Positions 1 through 9,118 of a DNA stretch of 64,000 nt are shown piece by piece (within the stretch, counting starts at the first letter, position 1; each line of letters starts with the position of its first letter). The translations under genes were made by a program, and so were the position numbers. The notes below the pieces were generated by a model that did not search any database, was not told the origin of the DNA, and saw only the letters and a program-made list of their open reading frames with translations. Source of the DNA: Paenibacillus humicus NBRC 102415 (GTDB taxonomy: Bacteria; Bacillota; Bacilli; Paenibacillales; Paenibacillaceae); the NCBI RefSeq assembly GCF_004000905.1, contig NZ_BIMD01000004.1, forward strand, positions 112,447-176,446, written 5' to 3'.

Positions 1-1142
1 CGGTGAACATCAACCTGATGCCGAACCCGAACATGCTCATCCTCGGCAACGCGGCCGGCGAGGTGCCGGATGTCGCGCTCGGGCTCGGGGAAGCGACGCC
101 GGCCGACTACGCGATGCGGAATGCGGCCCAGGACCTGTCCGGATATCCCGGCTTCGGCGACGTCATGAAGCGGTTCATCCCGGGAGCGGCCCGGGCGCTC
201 AGCTATGACGGCGGCACTTACGGCCTGCCGGAGGTGCAGAACTTCCAGCTGCTCTTCTACCGCACGGACATTCTGGACCGTCTCGGGCTGAAGGCTCCCG
301 ACACCTGGGAGGATGTGTTCGACATGCTGCCGACGCTGCAGGAGAACGGCATGACGATGAACGTGCCCAAGGGCGACTTCGCGACCTTTTTCCTGGAGAA
401 CGGGGCGGATCCTTATTCGGCCGACGGCCTCAAGGCCAATCTCGGCAGCCCGCAGGGACAGCAGGCGTTCAAGCAGTGGACGGAAATGTTCACGAAGTAC
501 AACCTGCCGATCGATATTCCGGCGTTCTTCCAGCATTTCCGCGACGGGGACATCCCGATCGGCATCGCCGACTTCAACACCTACGTGCAGCTGCTCGTCG
601 CCGCGCCGGAGATTACCGGCCACTGGGCGACCGCTCCGCTGCCGGGCATCCGGCAAGCGGACGGGGAGGTCGCCCGCTGGTCGCCGCAAGGGCTGTCGAC
701 GGCGATGATCATGAAGAAGAGCGGCCGGAAGGACGCCGCCTGGGAATTCCTGAAGTGGTGGACCTCGGACGAGGTGCAGGCGCAGTACGCGAGCGACATG
801 GAATCGTTCTACGGCTTGGAATACCGGTGGAACACCGCGAACGTCGAGGCGATGAAATCGCTCAGCTGGCCGGGCGCCGACCTCATGGCGATCCGCGAGC
901 AGTCCCGCTGGGCGAAAAACATGCCGAACGTGCCCGGCTACTACTTCCTGGGACGGGAGATGGAGTTCGCCTGGAACCGGACGGTATTCGACGGCATCCC
1001 GGCCAAGGAATCGCTGGAGCAGGCGCAGCTCTCGCTGCAGCGGGAAATGAACCGCAGGCAGAAGGACTTCGGCATCGCGGGCGGCAGCCTCGGCGTGCCG
1101 CAGATCGGCAAGCCTTACGACTGGGGAGGGACGGACAAATGA
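1..1142 (+). CDS. Extracellular solute-binding protein, 5' end outside window
   Basis: C-terminal part (at least 379 residues) of a family 1-type carbohydrate-binding protein that delivers substrate to the permeases encoded immediately downstream. The visible part has typical features: a Tyr/Gly-rich stretch reading YGLPEVQNFQLLFYR, then DTWEDVFDMLPTL, then a C-terminal lobe with GRKDAAWEFLKWWTSDEVQAQYA. The reading frame is open to the first base, so the GTG at base 3 is probably internal and the signal peptide lies upstream. The stop overlaps the ATG of the next permease (ATGA), so they are translationally coupled. Substrate is unknown. A long modular form of this family, as is common in Paenibacillus, is possible but cannot be judged from the visible part. 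Confidence 0.85.
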   Translation, partial: VNINLMPNPNMLILGNAAGEVPDVALGLGEATPADYAMRNAAQDLSGYPGFGDVMKRFIPGAARALSYDGGTYGLPEVQNFQLLFYRTDILDRLGLKAPDTWEDVFDMLPTLQENGMTMNVPKGDFATFFLENGADPYSADGLKANLGSPQGQQAFKQWTEMFTKYNLPIDIPAFFQHFRDGDIPIGIADFNTYVQLLVAAPEITGHWATAPLPGIRQADGEVARWSPQGLSTAMIMKKSGRKDAAWEFLKWWTSDEVQAQYASDMESFYGLEYRWNTANVEAMKSLSWPGADLMAIREQSRWAKNMPNVPGYYFLGREMEFAWNRTVFDGIPAKESLEQAQLSLQREMNRRQKDFGIAGGSLGVPQIGKPYDWGGTDK

Positions 1143-2122
1143 ATACCGGCACCGAGCCGACTCCCGCAATCGCCATCGGCAGCGGACGCAAGCCCTCGCC
1201 GGCGCTGCCGAAGCTGAGGCGCTTCGCAAGCGACCTGCGCAGGGACGCCTTCTGTTATGTGTTCCTCGCTCCGTTCCTGATCTGCTTCCTCGTCTTCATC
1301 GTCGTTCCCGTCGCCATGGCGGCGACGCTCGGCTTCACGTCCTACGACGGCTTCGGCAAGCTGCATTTCATCGGCTTCGACAACTACATCGCGCTGTTCA
1401 CGCAGGATATCGTCTTCCTGACCAAGGCGCTGCCCAATACGTTTCTGTTCGCGCTCATCGTCGGTCCGGGCGGGTACGTCCTGTCGTTCCTGTTCGCCTG
1501 GCTGATCCACCAGCTGCCGCTCAAGGTGCGCGACTACTACACGCTCGTCTTCTATGCTCCGTCGATGGCGGGGGCCGTGGCGCTGTCCGTCGTCTGGATC
1601 GCCGCCTTCAGCGGGGACCGCGTCGGCTACGTCAACAACTTCCTGCTGTCGATGGGCTGGATCGACGGGCCGGTCGTCTGGCTCCAGGATCCGAAGTCGC
1701 TCATGAAGATCATGATCCTCGTCTCGCTCTGGATGAGCTTCAGCGTCGGCTTCCTCGCGATGCTCGCCGGCCTGCAGACGGTCAACCGGGAGCTGTACGA
1801 GGCCGGCCGCATCGACGGCATCTCCAGCCGGCTGCAGGAGGTGTTCTACATCACCGTCCCGTCGATGAAGCCGCAGATGCTGTTCAGCGCCGTCATGACG
1901 ATCGTGTCCACGCTCAAGGCGGGCAGCATCTCGACGCAGCTGACGGGCATGGCGGTGACGCCGCAGTACGCGGGGCATCTCATCATCAACCATATCGACG
2001 ACTACGCCTTCATCCGCTTCGAGCTCGGCTACGCCTCGGCGCTGTCGGTCATCCTGCTGCTGCTCAGCTACTTCGTCATGAGATTCGCCTATCGCCTGTT
2101 CAACTCGAAGGAGGAGCTGTGA
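1139..2122 (+). CDS. Carbohydrate ABC transporter permease (MalF/UgpA-like)
   Basis: Membrane permease of 327 residues for a sugar or oligosaccharide importer. After a cytoplasmic N-terminus there are about six hydrophobic segments, starting at FLAPFLICFLVFIVVPVAM. The coupling motif EAGRIDGISSRLQEVFYITVP near residue 220 matches the EAA loop of binding-protein-dependent permeases (EAAxxDGA). I chose the ATG at 1139 because it overlaps the upstream stop and precedes the first membrane segment; the frame stays open upstream only as an overlap of the binding-protein gene. It pairs with the permease beginning 4 bases after its stop. No ATPase is encoded nearby, so a shared MsmX-type ATPase elsewhere is likely (inference). 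Confidence 0.93.
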   Translation: MNTGTEPTPAIAIGSGRKPSPALPKLRRFASDLRRDAFCYVFLAPFLICFLVFIVVPVAMAATLGFTSYDGFGKLHFIGFDNYIALFTQDIVFLTKALPNTFLFALIVGPGGYVLSFLFAWLIHQLPLKVRDYYTLVFYAPSMAGAVALSVVWIAAFSGDRVGYVNNFLLSMGWIDGPVVWLQDPKSLMKIMILVSLWMSFSVGFLAMLAGLQTVNRELYEAGRIDGISSRLQEVFYITVPSMKPQMLFSAVMTIVSTLKAGSISTQLTGMAVTPQYAGHLIINHIDDYAFIRFELGYASALSVILLLLSYFVMRFAYRLFNSKEEL

Positions 2123-2125
2123 GCC

Positions 2126-2992
2126 ATGATCGCCAGACTCCGAAGAATCCGCTCGGCATCGCCTTTCCAGGCCGTCCTGATCGGCGGCTTCACCGCGCTC
2201 GCGGCGTTCATGTCGCTGCCGATCATCTTCATCTTCAGCCATGCGTTCAAGCCGCAGAACGAGCTGTTCCTGTTCCCGCCGCGCTTCTTCGTCCAGCATC
2301 CGACGCTGCGCAACTTCGAGTCGCTGTTCCTGCACGCCTCGAACGCGACCGTTCCGTTCACGCGCTATCTGTTCAACAGCATCGTCGTGCTGAGCCTGAC
2401 GCTGGCGAGCGTCATCATCGTCAGCACGATGGCGGCTTATGTGCTGGCCAAGTACCGGTTCCACTTCAAGGCGCTCATCCTCTCGATGATCACCCTGTCG
2501 CTCATGTTCGCGCCGGAGACAGTCTCCATCCCGAGGTATCTGATCGTCAGCGGCATCGGCCTGAACAACACGTATTTCGGCCATGTGCTGCCGTCGCTCG
2601 CCTCGCCCGTCGCCGTGTTCATGCTCGTCGGCTTCGTCTCGCAGATTCCGAACGATCTCATCGAGGCGGCCAAGATCGACGGAGCGGGCCATGTCGGCAT
2701 CTTTGCCCGCATCGTGCTGCCGCTGTCGGCTCCCGCCATCGCGACGATCTCGATCCTGACGTTCCAGACGGTATGGGGCGACGTCGAGACGTCGACCCTG
2801 TTCATGCAGAAGGAAGCGATGCGCACGCTGGCGTTCTACGTCAACAGCCTGCTCAGCGGCCTGCAGAACAACGTCGCGGGCCAGAACATGGCCGCTGCGG
2901 CCGGACTGCTCATCTTCATCCCGAACCTGATCATATTCCTGCTGTTCCAGCGCAAGGTGCTCGAAAGCATGGTCCATTCCGGGATCAAGTGA
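2126..2992 (+). CDS. Carbohydrate ABC transporter permease (MalG-like)
   Basis: Second permease subunit of 288 residues, partner of the preceding one. It has the usual MalG-type layout: a first membrane span (VLIGGFTALAAFMSLPIIFI), then a periplasm-facing region, five further spans and the EAA loop IEAAKIDGAGHVGIFARIVLP near residue 185. It starts 3 bases after the upstream stop, so the two genes are clearly cotranscribed. It ends 25 bases before the NHL-repeat gene. Substrate cannot be read from the sequence. Confidence 0.93.
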   Translation: MIARLRRIRSASPFQAVLIGGFTALAAFMSLPIIFIFSHAFKPQNELFLFPPRFFVQHPTLRNFESLFLHASNATVPFTRYLFNSIVVLSLTLASVIIVSTMAAYVLAKYRFHFKALILSMITLSLMFAPETVSIPRYLIVSGIGLNNTYFGHVLPSLASPVAVFMLVGFVSQIPNDLIEAAKIDGAGHVGIFARIVLPLSAPAIATISILTFQTVWGDVETSTLFMQKEAMRTLAFYVNSLLSGLQNNVAGQNMAAAAGLLIFIPNLIIFLLFQRKVLESMVHSGIK

Positions 2993-3017
2993 TTCCATCA
3001 GCAAAGGAAGTCGGACA

Positions 3018-5033
3018 ATGAAGAAATGGATCGCTCTACTGCTCGTCGCGGCGCTGGCCTGGATCGCCGCGCCGGAGCCCGCTTCCGCCGGGCTTCCGTA
3101 TCGAACGTTCTATTACGACAGCAACCAGTCGGACTGGTTCCGCATCCAGCCGATCTATACGCCGGCGGGCGCATACAACGCGGACTTCCAGGAGCCCGCG
3201 GATCTGCAGGCGGGGCCGGACGGCAGCATTTACGTGGCCGACAAGAAGCTGGACCGGATCGTCGTGCTGCGCAAGGACGGCTCCCTCGACCGCCGGATCG
3301 GCGAGGAGGAGGGACCCGGCAGCCTCAGCTCGCCGGAGGGGGTGTTCGCGGCGCCGGACGGCAGCGTCTACGTCGCGGATTCCGGCAACCAGCGGATCGC
3401 CGTATTCGGTACGGACGGCAAGTTCCGCAGGGAATACAAGAAGCCGGACTCGCCGCTGCTCGGGACGGAGCATTTCGTTCCGGTGAAGCTTGCCGTCGAC
3501 CGGCGCGGCGTCATGTACATCGCGCTGAACTCCTCCTATCAGGGCCTCGTCCGGCTGAGTCCGGACGGCGAGTTCATGGGGTATTTCGGAGCGAACAAAG
3601 CCGATACGTCGATGCTGAATTGGCTCAAGAAGCTGATCCTGAACAAGGAGCAGCTGTCCAAGGAGAAGGCGGCGCTGCCCAAGCCGATCGCCAACGTCGC
3701 GATCGACGGGGACGGCTTCATCTATACCGCGACGGCGGGGGGAGAGGGCAAGGGGGCGGTCCGCAAGCTCAACGCGGGCGGGGTGGACGCCTTCAAGAAC
3801 AAAACGCTCGTGAACGGAAACGGCATCGTGGATGCGGCTCTCGACGACGAAGGCTTTCTCTACGACGTCGATACGGATTCCGGCTTCATCACCTTGTACG
3901 ACCGCAGCGCGGAAGCGCTGTTCGCCTTCGGAGCCGTGGACAAGGAAACGCAGCAGTACGGCATTGTCGGCTACCCGACCGCCATCGGCGTCGATTCGGA
4001 GCATGCGGTCTGGGTGGCGGACAGCGCGACCAAGACGGTGCATAAGTTCGTCCGCACCGAGTTCGGCCGGGAGGCGCTGAAGGCGATGGCGCTCTACGCC
4101 GACGGCAGGTACGAGGAGAGCAAGCCCTACTGGGACGCGGTCTACGCCCGCAACGATATGTTCAACGCGACCTTCCAGGGTCTCGGCAAGGTGTACCTGC
4201 ATGAAGGGGACAACAGGCGCGCGCTCTCGTTCATGCGGACGGCGTTCGACACGGACGGGTATTCCAAGGCGTTCTGGCAGATCCGGCTCGACTGGCTGCA
4301 GAACCGCTTTGTCCTGCTCTTCGCCGGCATCGCCGCCCTCCTTCTCCTGCTCCGCTACGGGAGAAAGGGGATCAAGCGCCTGCTGCGGCGGCATCCGCTG
4401 CCGGAGAAGTGGAGCCGTCCGCTCGGACATCTGCGCCATTTCGGCTCTGTCATGATCCATCCGTACGAAGGCTTCTACCGGCTCAAGGAAACCCGGATTC
4501 CGGCGTGGATCACGCTGACGCTGCTGGCCGCCGTCCTCGCGGTGAAGCTGGCCCGGATCTACTGGACCGGCTTCCTGTTCCATCCGGTCGATCTGGCCGA
4601 CGTCAATCTGCCGAGCGAGCTTGGCTTGTTCATCCTTCCGTGGGCCACCTGGATCATCGCCAATTACCTCGTCTGCAGCGTGAGGGACGGGGAGGGCCGG
4701 TTCCGGGAAGTGGTCCAGGGCAGCACGTACGCGCTGGCGCCTTATCTGTTCCTGTCCATCCCGATTCTCATCCTCTCCAATATCGTGACGCTGGACGAGA
4801 AGGTGCTGGTCGCTTCCCTGACGACGGTGACGGCGATCTGGCTGGGCGTCCTGTTCATCGTCATGACCCAGGTCATCCACAACTTCGACTTCGTGGAGAC
4901 GATCAAGAATTCGGCGGTGACGGTGTTCGCGATCGGCACGATCTGGCTGTTCGGCTTCATCATCTTCGGCTTGTCCTACAACCTGCTGGACTTCTTCCAA
5001 GAGCTGTATAAAGAGGTGAACTTCCATCCGTAA
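3018..5033 (+). CDS. Exported NHL-repeat propeller protein with TPR and Yip1-type membrane domain
   Basis: Protein of 671 residues with three parts. Residues 1-25 are a signal peptide (MKKWIALLLVAALAWIAAP). Residues of about 50-340 carry NHL-type repeats, recognised by recurring units such as PDGSIYVADKKLDRIVVL and PDGSVYVADSGNQRIAVF, which should fold as an extracellular beta-propeller. Residues of about 350-430 look like tetratricopeptide helices (ALYADGRYEESKPYWDAV). A membrane segment near 432-450 is followed by a five-span C-terminal region resembling the Yip1 family (HPYEGFYRLKE, then several hydrophobic helices). It lies inside the transporter operon and its stop overlaps the start of the DUF5696 gene. 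A role as a membrane-anchored scaffold or sensor for the importer is inference; no enzymatic motif is visible. Confidence 0.85.
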   Translation: MKKWIALLLVAALAWIAAPEPASAGLPYRTFYYDSNQSDWFRIQPIYTPAGAYNADFQEPADLQAGPDGSIYVADKKLDRIVVLRKDGSLDRRIGEEEGPGSLSSPEGVFAAPDGSVYVADSGNQRIAVFGTDGKFRREYKKPDSPLLGTEHFVPVKLAVDRRGVMYIALNSSYQGLVRLSPDGEFMGYFGANKADTSMLNWLKKLILNKEQLSKEKAALPKPIANVAIDGDGFIYTATAGGEGKGAVRKLNAGGVDAFKNKTLVNGNGIVDAALDDEGFLYDVDTDSGFITLYDRSAEALFAFGAVDKETQQYGIVGYPTAIGVDSEHAVWVADSATKTVHKFVRTEFGREALKAMALYADGRYEESKPYWDAVYARNDMFNATFQGLGKVYLHEGDNRRALSFMRTAFDTDGYSKAFWQIRLDWLQNRFVLLFAGIAALLLLLRYGRKGIKRLLRRHPLPEKWSRPLGHLRHFGSVMIHPYEGFYRLKETRIPAWITLTLLAAVLAVKLARIYWTGFLFHPVDLADVNLPSELGLFILPWATWIIANYLVCSVRDGEGRFREVVQGSTYALAPYLFLSIPILILSNIVTLDEKVLVASLTTVTAIWLGVLFIVMTQVIHNFDFVETIKNSAVTVFAIGTIWLFGFIIFGLSYNLLDFFQELYKEVNFHP

Positions 5034-7251
5034 CTTTCAGAATCGAATCTCTCTTCGAACGAAGCTGCTCGCCGCTGCCGTCTTCCTCGCCGCCGTCGCC
5101 ATCGCGGCGGTGCTGCTGGGACGGGAAGGCGCGACAGCGGCCGAGACGCTCGCCCGCCTCGGCATCGACGCGGCGCCGCCGGCATCTGCCGCCGTGGCGC
5201 AGGGCGAGCTTTGGCAGCCGGTCCCGGAAGCGGACGGCTACGCGCTTGCTGCCCAGACGGACGCCTACGGGCTGTATGTCCGTCCGGACAACGGCGGCAT
5301 CGCCGTGCTTGACCGCAGATCGGGCTACCGCTGGACGAGCAGCCCGACCAGGGAGGAGCTCGCCAAGGAGAAGGTCAAGGGCCTGCTGCTCTCCAACCTG
5401 CAGTCGGCGTTCGTGCTGACCTACGTCCGAAGCAAGGGGGCGGACCAGACGATCCGGGAATCGGTCAACAGCCTCAGTCCCGGCGTCAGGACCACTATCG
5501 TGAAGGACGGGGATGGAATCCAGGCCAGCTATTCCTTTCCGGACAAAAAGCTCGGCGTGACGATCCGCTACTCCCTGACGGAGGCGGGGCTGAAGGTCTC
5601 CGTTCCCGCGGCGGGCATCGTCGAAGACGGCGATTATGCCGCCTTCTCGCTTGATCTGCTGCCGTATTTCGGCGCCGCCGCCGCTTCGGACGACGGGTAT
5701 CTGTTCGTGCCGGACGGTCCCGGCGGGCTGATCCGCTTCAATGCTCCGCGTGCCGGCATCTCCAAAGGTTATCTGCATGAAGTGTACGGAGCCGAATTGA
5801 CCAACTCCGCCAATTGGACGCGCGACGCCGGGATGAGGGAGGACATCGCCTACCCCGTGTTCGGGCTCAAGAAGGGAGATCAGGCCTTCGTGGCGGTGCT
5901 GGCCAAAGGCGAGGGAGCGGCGCAGATCGCGGCGATGCCGCCGGGCATCAAGTCCTCTCTCTACAACGTCTACTCCAGCCAGATGTACCGGGAGGAATAT
6001 CTGTACCGGATGAGCCGGCTGGCCGCGCCGACGAAGGCCGTCCAGAAGCAGCGGCTCGACTTCGACCGGGAGGTGGAGTACCGCTTCCTGAGCGGGCAGA
6101 AGGCGGATTATTCCGGCATGGCGGAATCGTACCGCGACTATCTGATCGCAGCGGGATCGCTGGGCAAGCCGCTGCAGCCCGCCGAGCATGTGCCTCTGTA
6201 TCTCAAAATCATGGGAGGCAACTACGAGAAAGCGTTCGGAAGGGTGCGCTACGTTGCCGCCACGACGTTCGCCCAGGCGGGAGAGATGATGCGGAGCCTC
6301 CGGAGCAAAGGCGTCGCCGCTTCCAAGGTGGCCTTTTACGGCTGGCAGAACATGGGCGACTACGACATGGAGAAACGGTTCCCGATCGAATCCTCGCTGG
6401 GAGGAGAATCCGCCGCCAAGGCGTTCATCGGCGAGATGAAGGCAGCCGGAACGGACGTCAGCTTCTACGAGGACTTCCTCTGGGTAGACGGCCATTCCTC
6501 GGCATCCGGCAAGAGCGGCGCCGTGCGCGCGATCGACGGGACGGCCTTCATCGACGAGGGCTGGTTCATGGCGAAGCCGTCCTTCACCGCCGCGAGCGCG
6601 GCGGCGGCCGTGGACCGGCTCAAGAAGCTGGGCGTATCCGGCATTCTGTACAGCGGACTCGGCGATACGACGTTCAACGACTATGAGCCCTCCGGCATTT
6701 TGTCCCGGGGATATACGAGCAGGGTGTACGCCGGCTTGCTGTCGTACACCCGCAAGGAACTCGGCTCGGCGGGCGTATTCCGCGGCAACGCCTATACGCT
6801 GAGCCAGGCGGACTACATCAGCTCGCTGCCTTCGGAATCGAGCTACGATTTCCTGATCGACGAGACCGTACCGTTCTATCCGATGGTGCTGCACGGGTAT
6901 GTGCCCTATACGTTCGGGGAAGGCAATCTGCGCGACGACGAGCGGAAGGAATTCCTGCGGGCGATCGAATACGGCGCTATGCCGTCCTTCATGGTGACCC
7001 ATGACGACTCGCGCAAGCTCAAGGAGTCGGCCTCCAATTTCCTGTACAGCAGCCGCTTCGACAAGTGGGAAGGCCGCATCGTCGAGGAATACGGACAGTT
7101 CGATTCGCTCGCGGGCTTGTTCGCCCGGAGGATAACGGCCCATGAGAAGCTGTCGGCCGACCGGTACGCGACGACTTACGAGGACGGGACCCGGGTGATC
7201 GTCGATTACGCGGCAGGAAGCTTCTCGGTCGAGAAAGGAGGCGGAGCATGA
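5026..7251 (+). CDS. DUF5696-type exported protein, probable non-standard ATC start
   Basis: Large protein (about 741 residues from the proposed start). The N-terminus (RTKLLAAAVFLAAVAIAAVLL) is a signal or anchor segment. Then comes a beta-rich domain (YGLYVRPDNGGIAVLDRRSG) and a long alpha/beta region from about residue 410 (VPLYLKIMGGNYEKAFG; KVAFYGWQNMGDYDMEKRFP; SGILYSGLGDTTFNDYEP) that looks like a TIM barrel of a glycoside hydrolase-like fold; catalytic residues are not assigned. The first ATG/GTG/TTG in frame is GTG at 5110, which would cut the hydrophobic segment in half. An AGAGGTG ribosome site at 5012-5018 is correctly spaced for the ATC codon at 5026, so I start there. It overlaps the upstream gene by 8 bases and the next permease by ATGA. 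Function unknown. Confidence 0.8.
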   Translation: MRNFQNRISLRTKLLAAAVFLAAVAIAAVLLGREGATAAETLARLGIDAAPPASAAVAQGELWQPVPEADGYALAAQTDAYGLYVRPDNGGIAVLDRRSGYRWTSSPTREELAKEKVKGLLLSNLQSAFVLTYVRSKGADQTIRESVNSLSPGVRTTIVKDGDGIQASYSFPDKKLGVTIRYSLTEAGLKVSVPAAGIVEDGDYAAFSLDLLPYFGAAAASDDGYLFVPDGPGGLIRFNAPRAGISKGYLHEVYGAELTNSANWTRDAGMREDIAYPVFGLKKGDQAFVAVLAKGEGAAQIAAMPPGIKSSLYNVYSSQMYREEYLYRMSRLAAPTKAVQKQRLDFDREVEYRFLSGQKADYSGMAESYRDYLIAAGSLGKPLQPAEHVPLYLKIMGGNYEKAFGRVRYVAATTFAQAGEMMRSLRSKGVAASKVAFYGWQNMGDYDMEKRFPIESSLGGESAAKAFIGEMKAAGTDVSFYEDFLWVDGHSSASGKSGAVRAIDGTAFIDEGWFMAKPSFTAASAAAAVDRLKKLGVSGILYSGLGDTTFNDYEPSGILSRGYTSRVYAGLLSYTRKELGSAGVFRGNAYTLSQADYISSLPSESSYDFLIDETVPFYPMVLHGYVPYTFGEGNLRDDERKEFLRAIEYGAMPSFMVTHDDSRKLKESASNFLYSSRFDKWEGRIVEEYGQFDSLAGLFARRITAHEKLSADRYATTYEDGTRVIVDYAAGSFSVEKGGGA

Positions 7252-8144
7252 GCCGCTCTGCGCCATACAGACGAAAAGCGATGGAGCATCACGCCAAGCG
7301 GTACGGGATCGGCATGCTGTTCATGCTTCCCTGGATGATCGGTTTCTCCGCCTTCGTCGCGGTGCCGGTCGGCTGGTCGATGTTCATGTCGCTGCACAAA
7401 GTCGCCGTCGTGCCGGGCGGCTTCAAGTACGACTGGATCGGCCTGCAGAACTATCGGGACGCGTTCCTGAAGGACAATGTATTTCCGATCGAGCTCATCA
7501 CGTACTTCCAGCAGATGCTGCTGATGGTTCCCGTCATCGTCATCTTCGCGCTGCTCATCTCGCTGCTGCTCAACCAGAAGTTCCCCGGCCGGTTCGTCTA
7601 TCGGGCGCTGTTCTTCCTGCCGGTCATCTTCGCGACGGGCCAGGTGCTCTCGGAGCTGTTCTCCCAAGGGGCGGGGGACATCCCGTTCCTCGACCAGTAC
7701 AATCTGGAGCCGCTGGTGCGCCAGTATGTCGGCGGGGAGCTGGCCAAGACGGTCATGGAGGTGCTCGGGCGCATCGTGCTCATCCTGTGGTACTCGGGCG
7801 TCCAGATCCTCATCTTCATCGCCGGCTTCCAGACGGTCTCCCCGTCCATCTACGAGGCGGTCCGCATCGACGGCGCCTCTCCGTGGGACAGCTTCTGGAA
7901 GATCACGCTGCCGGCCAGCATGCCGTTCGTCAGCCTCAACATGCTGTATACGATCATCGACCTGTTCACATTTCCGCTGAACCCGGTGCTGAAGCATATC
8001 CGGGACAACATGTTCAAGGTGGACACGGGATACGGCTACGCGAGCGCGCTGGCCTGGATTTATTTCGCCTTTATATTCGCGCTGATCGCCATCGTGACGG
8101 GACTGTTCAGCCGCAGCATGAGCAAGAGGAGGGGAAGGGCATGA
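7248..8144 (+). CDS. Carbohydrate ABC transporter permease (MalF-like), second importer
   Basis: Permease of 298 residues with six hydrophobic segments, beginning GIGMLFMLPWMIGFSAFVAV. The EAA loop YEAVRIDGASPWDSFWKITLP lies near residue 205. The start ATG overlaps the DUF5696 stop (ATGA) and its own stop overlaps the next permease start, so all three genes are coupled. Because a first permease pair lies at 1139-2992, the operon encodes two complete permease pairs. Whether these are two transporters for two substrates, or one recently duplicated system, cannot be settled here; the two pairs are clearly diverged in sequence. Confidence 0.93.
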   Translation: MSRSAPYRRKAMEHHAKRYGIGMLFMLPWMIGFSAFVAVPVGWSMFMSLHKVAVVPGGFKYDWIGLQNYRDAFLKDNVFPIELITYFQQMLLMVPVIVIFALLISLLLNQKFPGRFVYRALFFLPVIFATGQVLSELFSQGAGDIPFLDQYNLEPLVRQYVGGELAKTVMEVLGRIVLILWYSGVQILIFIAGFQTVSPSIYEAVRIDGASPWDSFWKITLPASMPFVSLNMLYTIIDLFTFPLNPVLKHIRDNMFKVDTGYGYASALAWIYFAFIFALIAIVTGLFSRSMSKRRGRA

Positions 8145-9118
8145 GCGCCAGCATATGGCTGCAAAAGGCGGGCAAGCAGGCAAAAGGGCTGCTTTGGGGG
8201 CGGCGCGTCCAGAAAGCCAAGATGATCGTGCTCGGGCGCACCCTGTCGGACGGCCTGCTGGCCAAGCTGGCCATCTACGCGCTGCTCTCCATCGTGGCGT
8301 ACCTGTATTTGCAGCCGCTGCTGTACATGGTCAGCACGATGCTCAAGGATATGAGCGACCTGCTCGATCCGACTGTCAAATGGATACCGCGAGCCGTCAC
8401 CTGGGAGAACCTGTCCAAGGCGTTCAAAGGGCTTCAATACCCCGTAGCGCTGCGGAATACGGCGCTGATCGCCCTGAGCTGCTCGCTCGCCCAGGTGCTC
8501 GTCTGCGCCATGACGGGGTACGCGCTGGCGAGGCTCGCCTTGCCGTTCAAGGGGCTGATCACGGCGCTCGTCATCCTGACCTTCCTCATCCCGCCGCAGG
8601 TGATCATCATTCCGCTGTATGTCATCTTCAGCAAGCTCGGCCTGCTCAACACGCTGTTCGTGTTCCTCGTGCCGGCGCTGTTCGGCCAGGGGCTCAAGGG
8701 GGCGCTGTTCATCCTCATCTTCCGCCAGTTCTTCCGCGCGCAGCCGGCCAGCCTGGAGGAGGCGGCGAAGCTCGACGGGGCGTCCTCGTTCCGGCTGTTC
8801 TTCCGCATCATGCTGCCGCTCGCCCAGTCCGCCTGCCTCGTCGTGTTCCTGTTCTCGTTCATCTGGTACTGGAACATGTACTACGAGCCGTCCATGTTTC
8901 TCGCGAACGGCTTCACGCCGCTGTCGATCCGCCTCGACAATCTGGAGGACGTGCTCAACCCGTCCTTGCTCGGCAACACGCATTTCATTACGAATCCCGT
9001 GACGGAAGGCACCAAGATGGCTGCCGCCTTCCTCATCATCCTGCCGCCGCTGATCCTCTTCATGGTGCTCCAGCGCTGGTTTGTCGCCGGCATCGAGCGG
9101 ACGGGAATCGTGGAATGA
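8141..9118 (+). CDS. Carbohydrate ABC transporter permease (MalG-like), second importer
   Basis: Permease of 325 residues, with a longer cytoplasmic N-terminus than usual (about 35 residues: QKAGKQAKGLLWGRRVQKAK) before the first span (AIYALLSIVAYLYLQPLLYM). The EAA loop LEEAAKLDGASSFRLFFRIML lies near residue 210. The start at 8141 overlaps the upstream stop. It is the last permease before the second binding lipoprotein, from which it is separated by 327 bases of apparently non-coding DNA. Confidence 0.92.
   Translation: MSASIWLQKAGKQAKGLLWGRRVQKAKMIVLGRTLSDGLLAKLAIYALLSIVAYLYLQPLLYMVSTMLKDMSDLLDPTVKWIPRAVTWENLSKAFKGLQYPVALRNTALIALSCSLAQVLVCAMTGYALARLALPFKGLITALVILTFLIPPQVIIIPLYVIFSKLGLLNTLFVFLVPALFGQGLKGALFILIFRQFFRAQPASLEEAAKLDGASSFRLFFRIMLPLAQSACLVVFLFSFIWYWNMYYEPSMFLANGFTPLSIRLDNLEDVLNPSLLGNTHFITNPVTEGTKMAAAFLIILPPLILFMVLQRWFVAGIERTGIVE

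Noticed and set aside
1115..3004. 629-codon minus-strand open frame
   Set aside because: It is antisense to two permease genes, rich in Arg/Asp/Glu/His/Gln in a low-complexity way, and has no ribosome site; a shadow of GC-rich coding DNA.
4960..7266. 768-codon minus-strand open frame
   Set aside because: Antisense to the DUF5696 gene, composition typical of a shadow frame, no recognisable domain.
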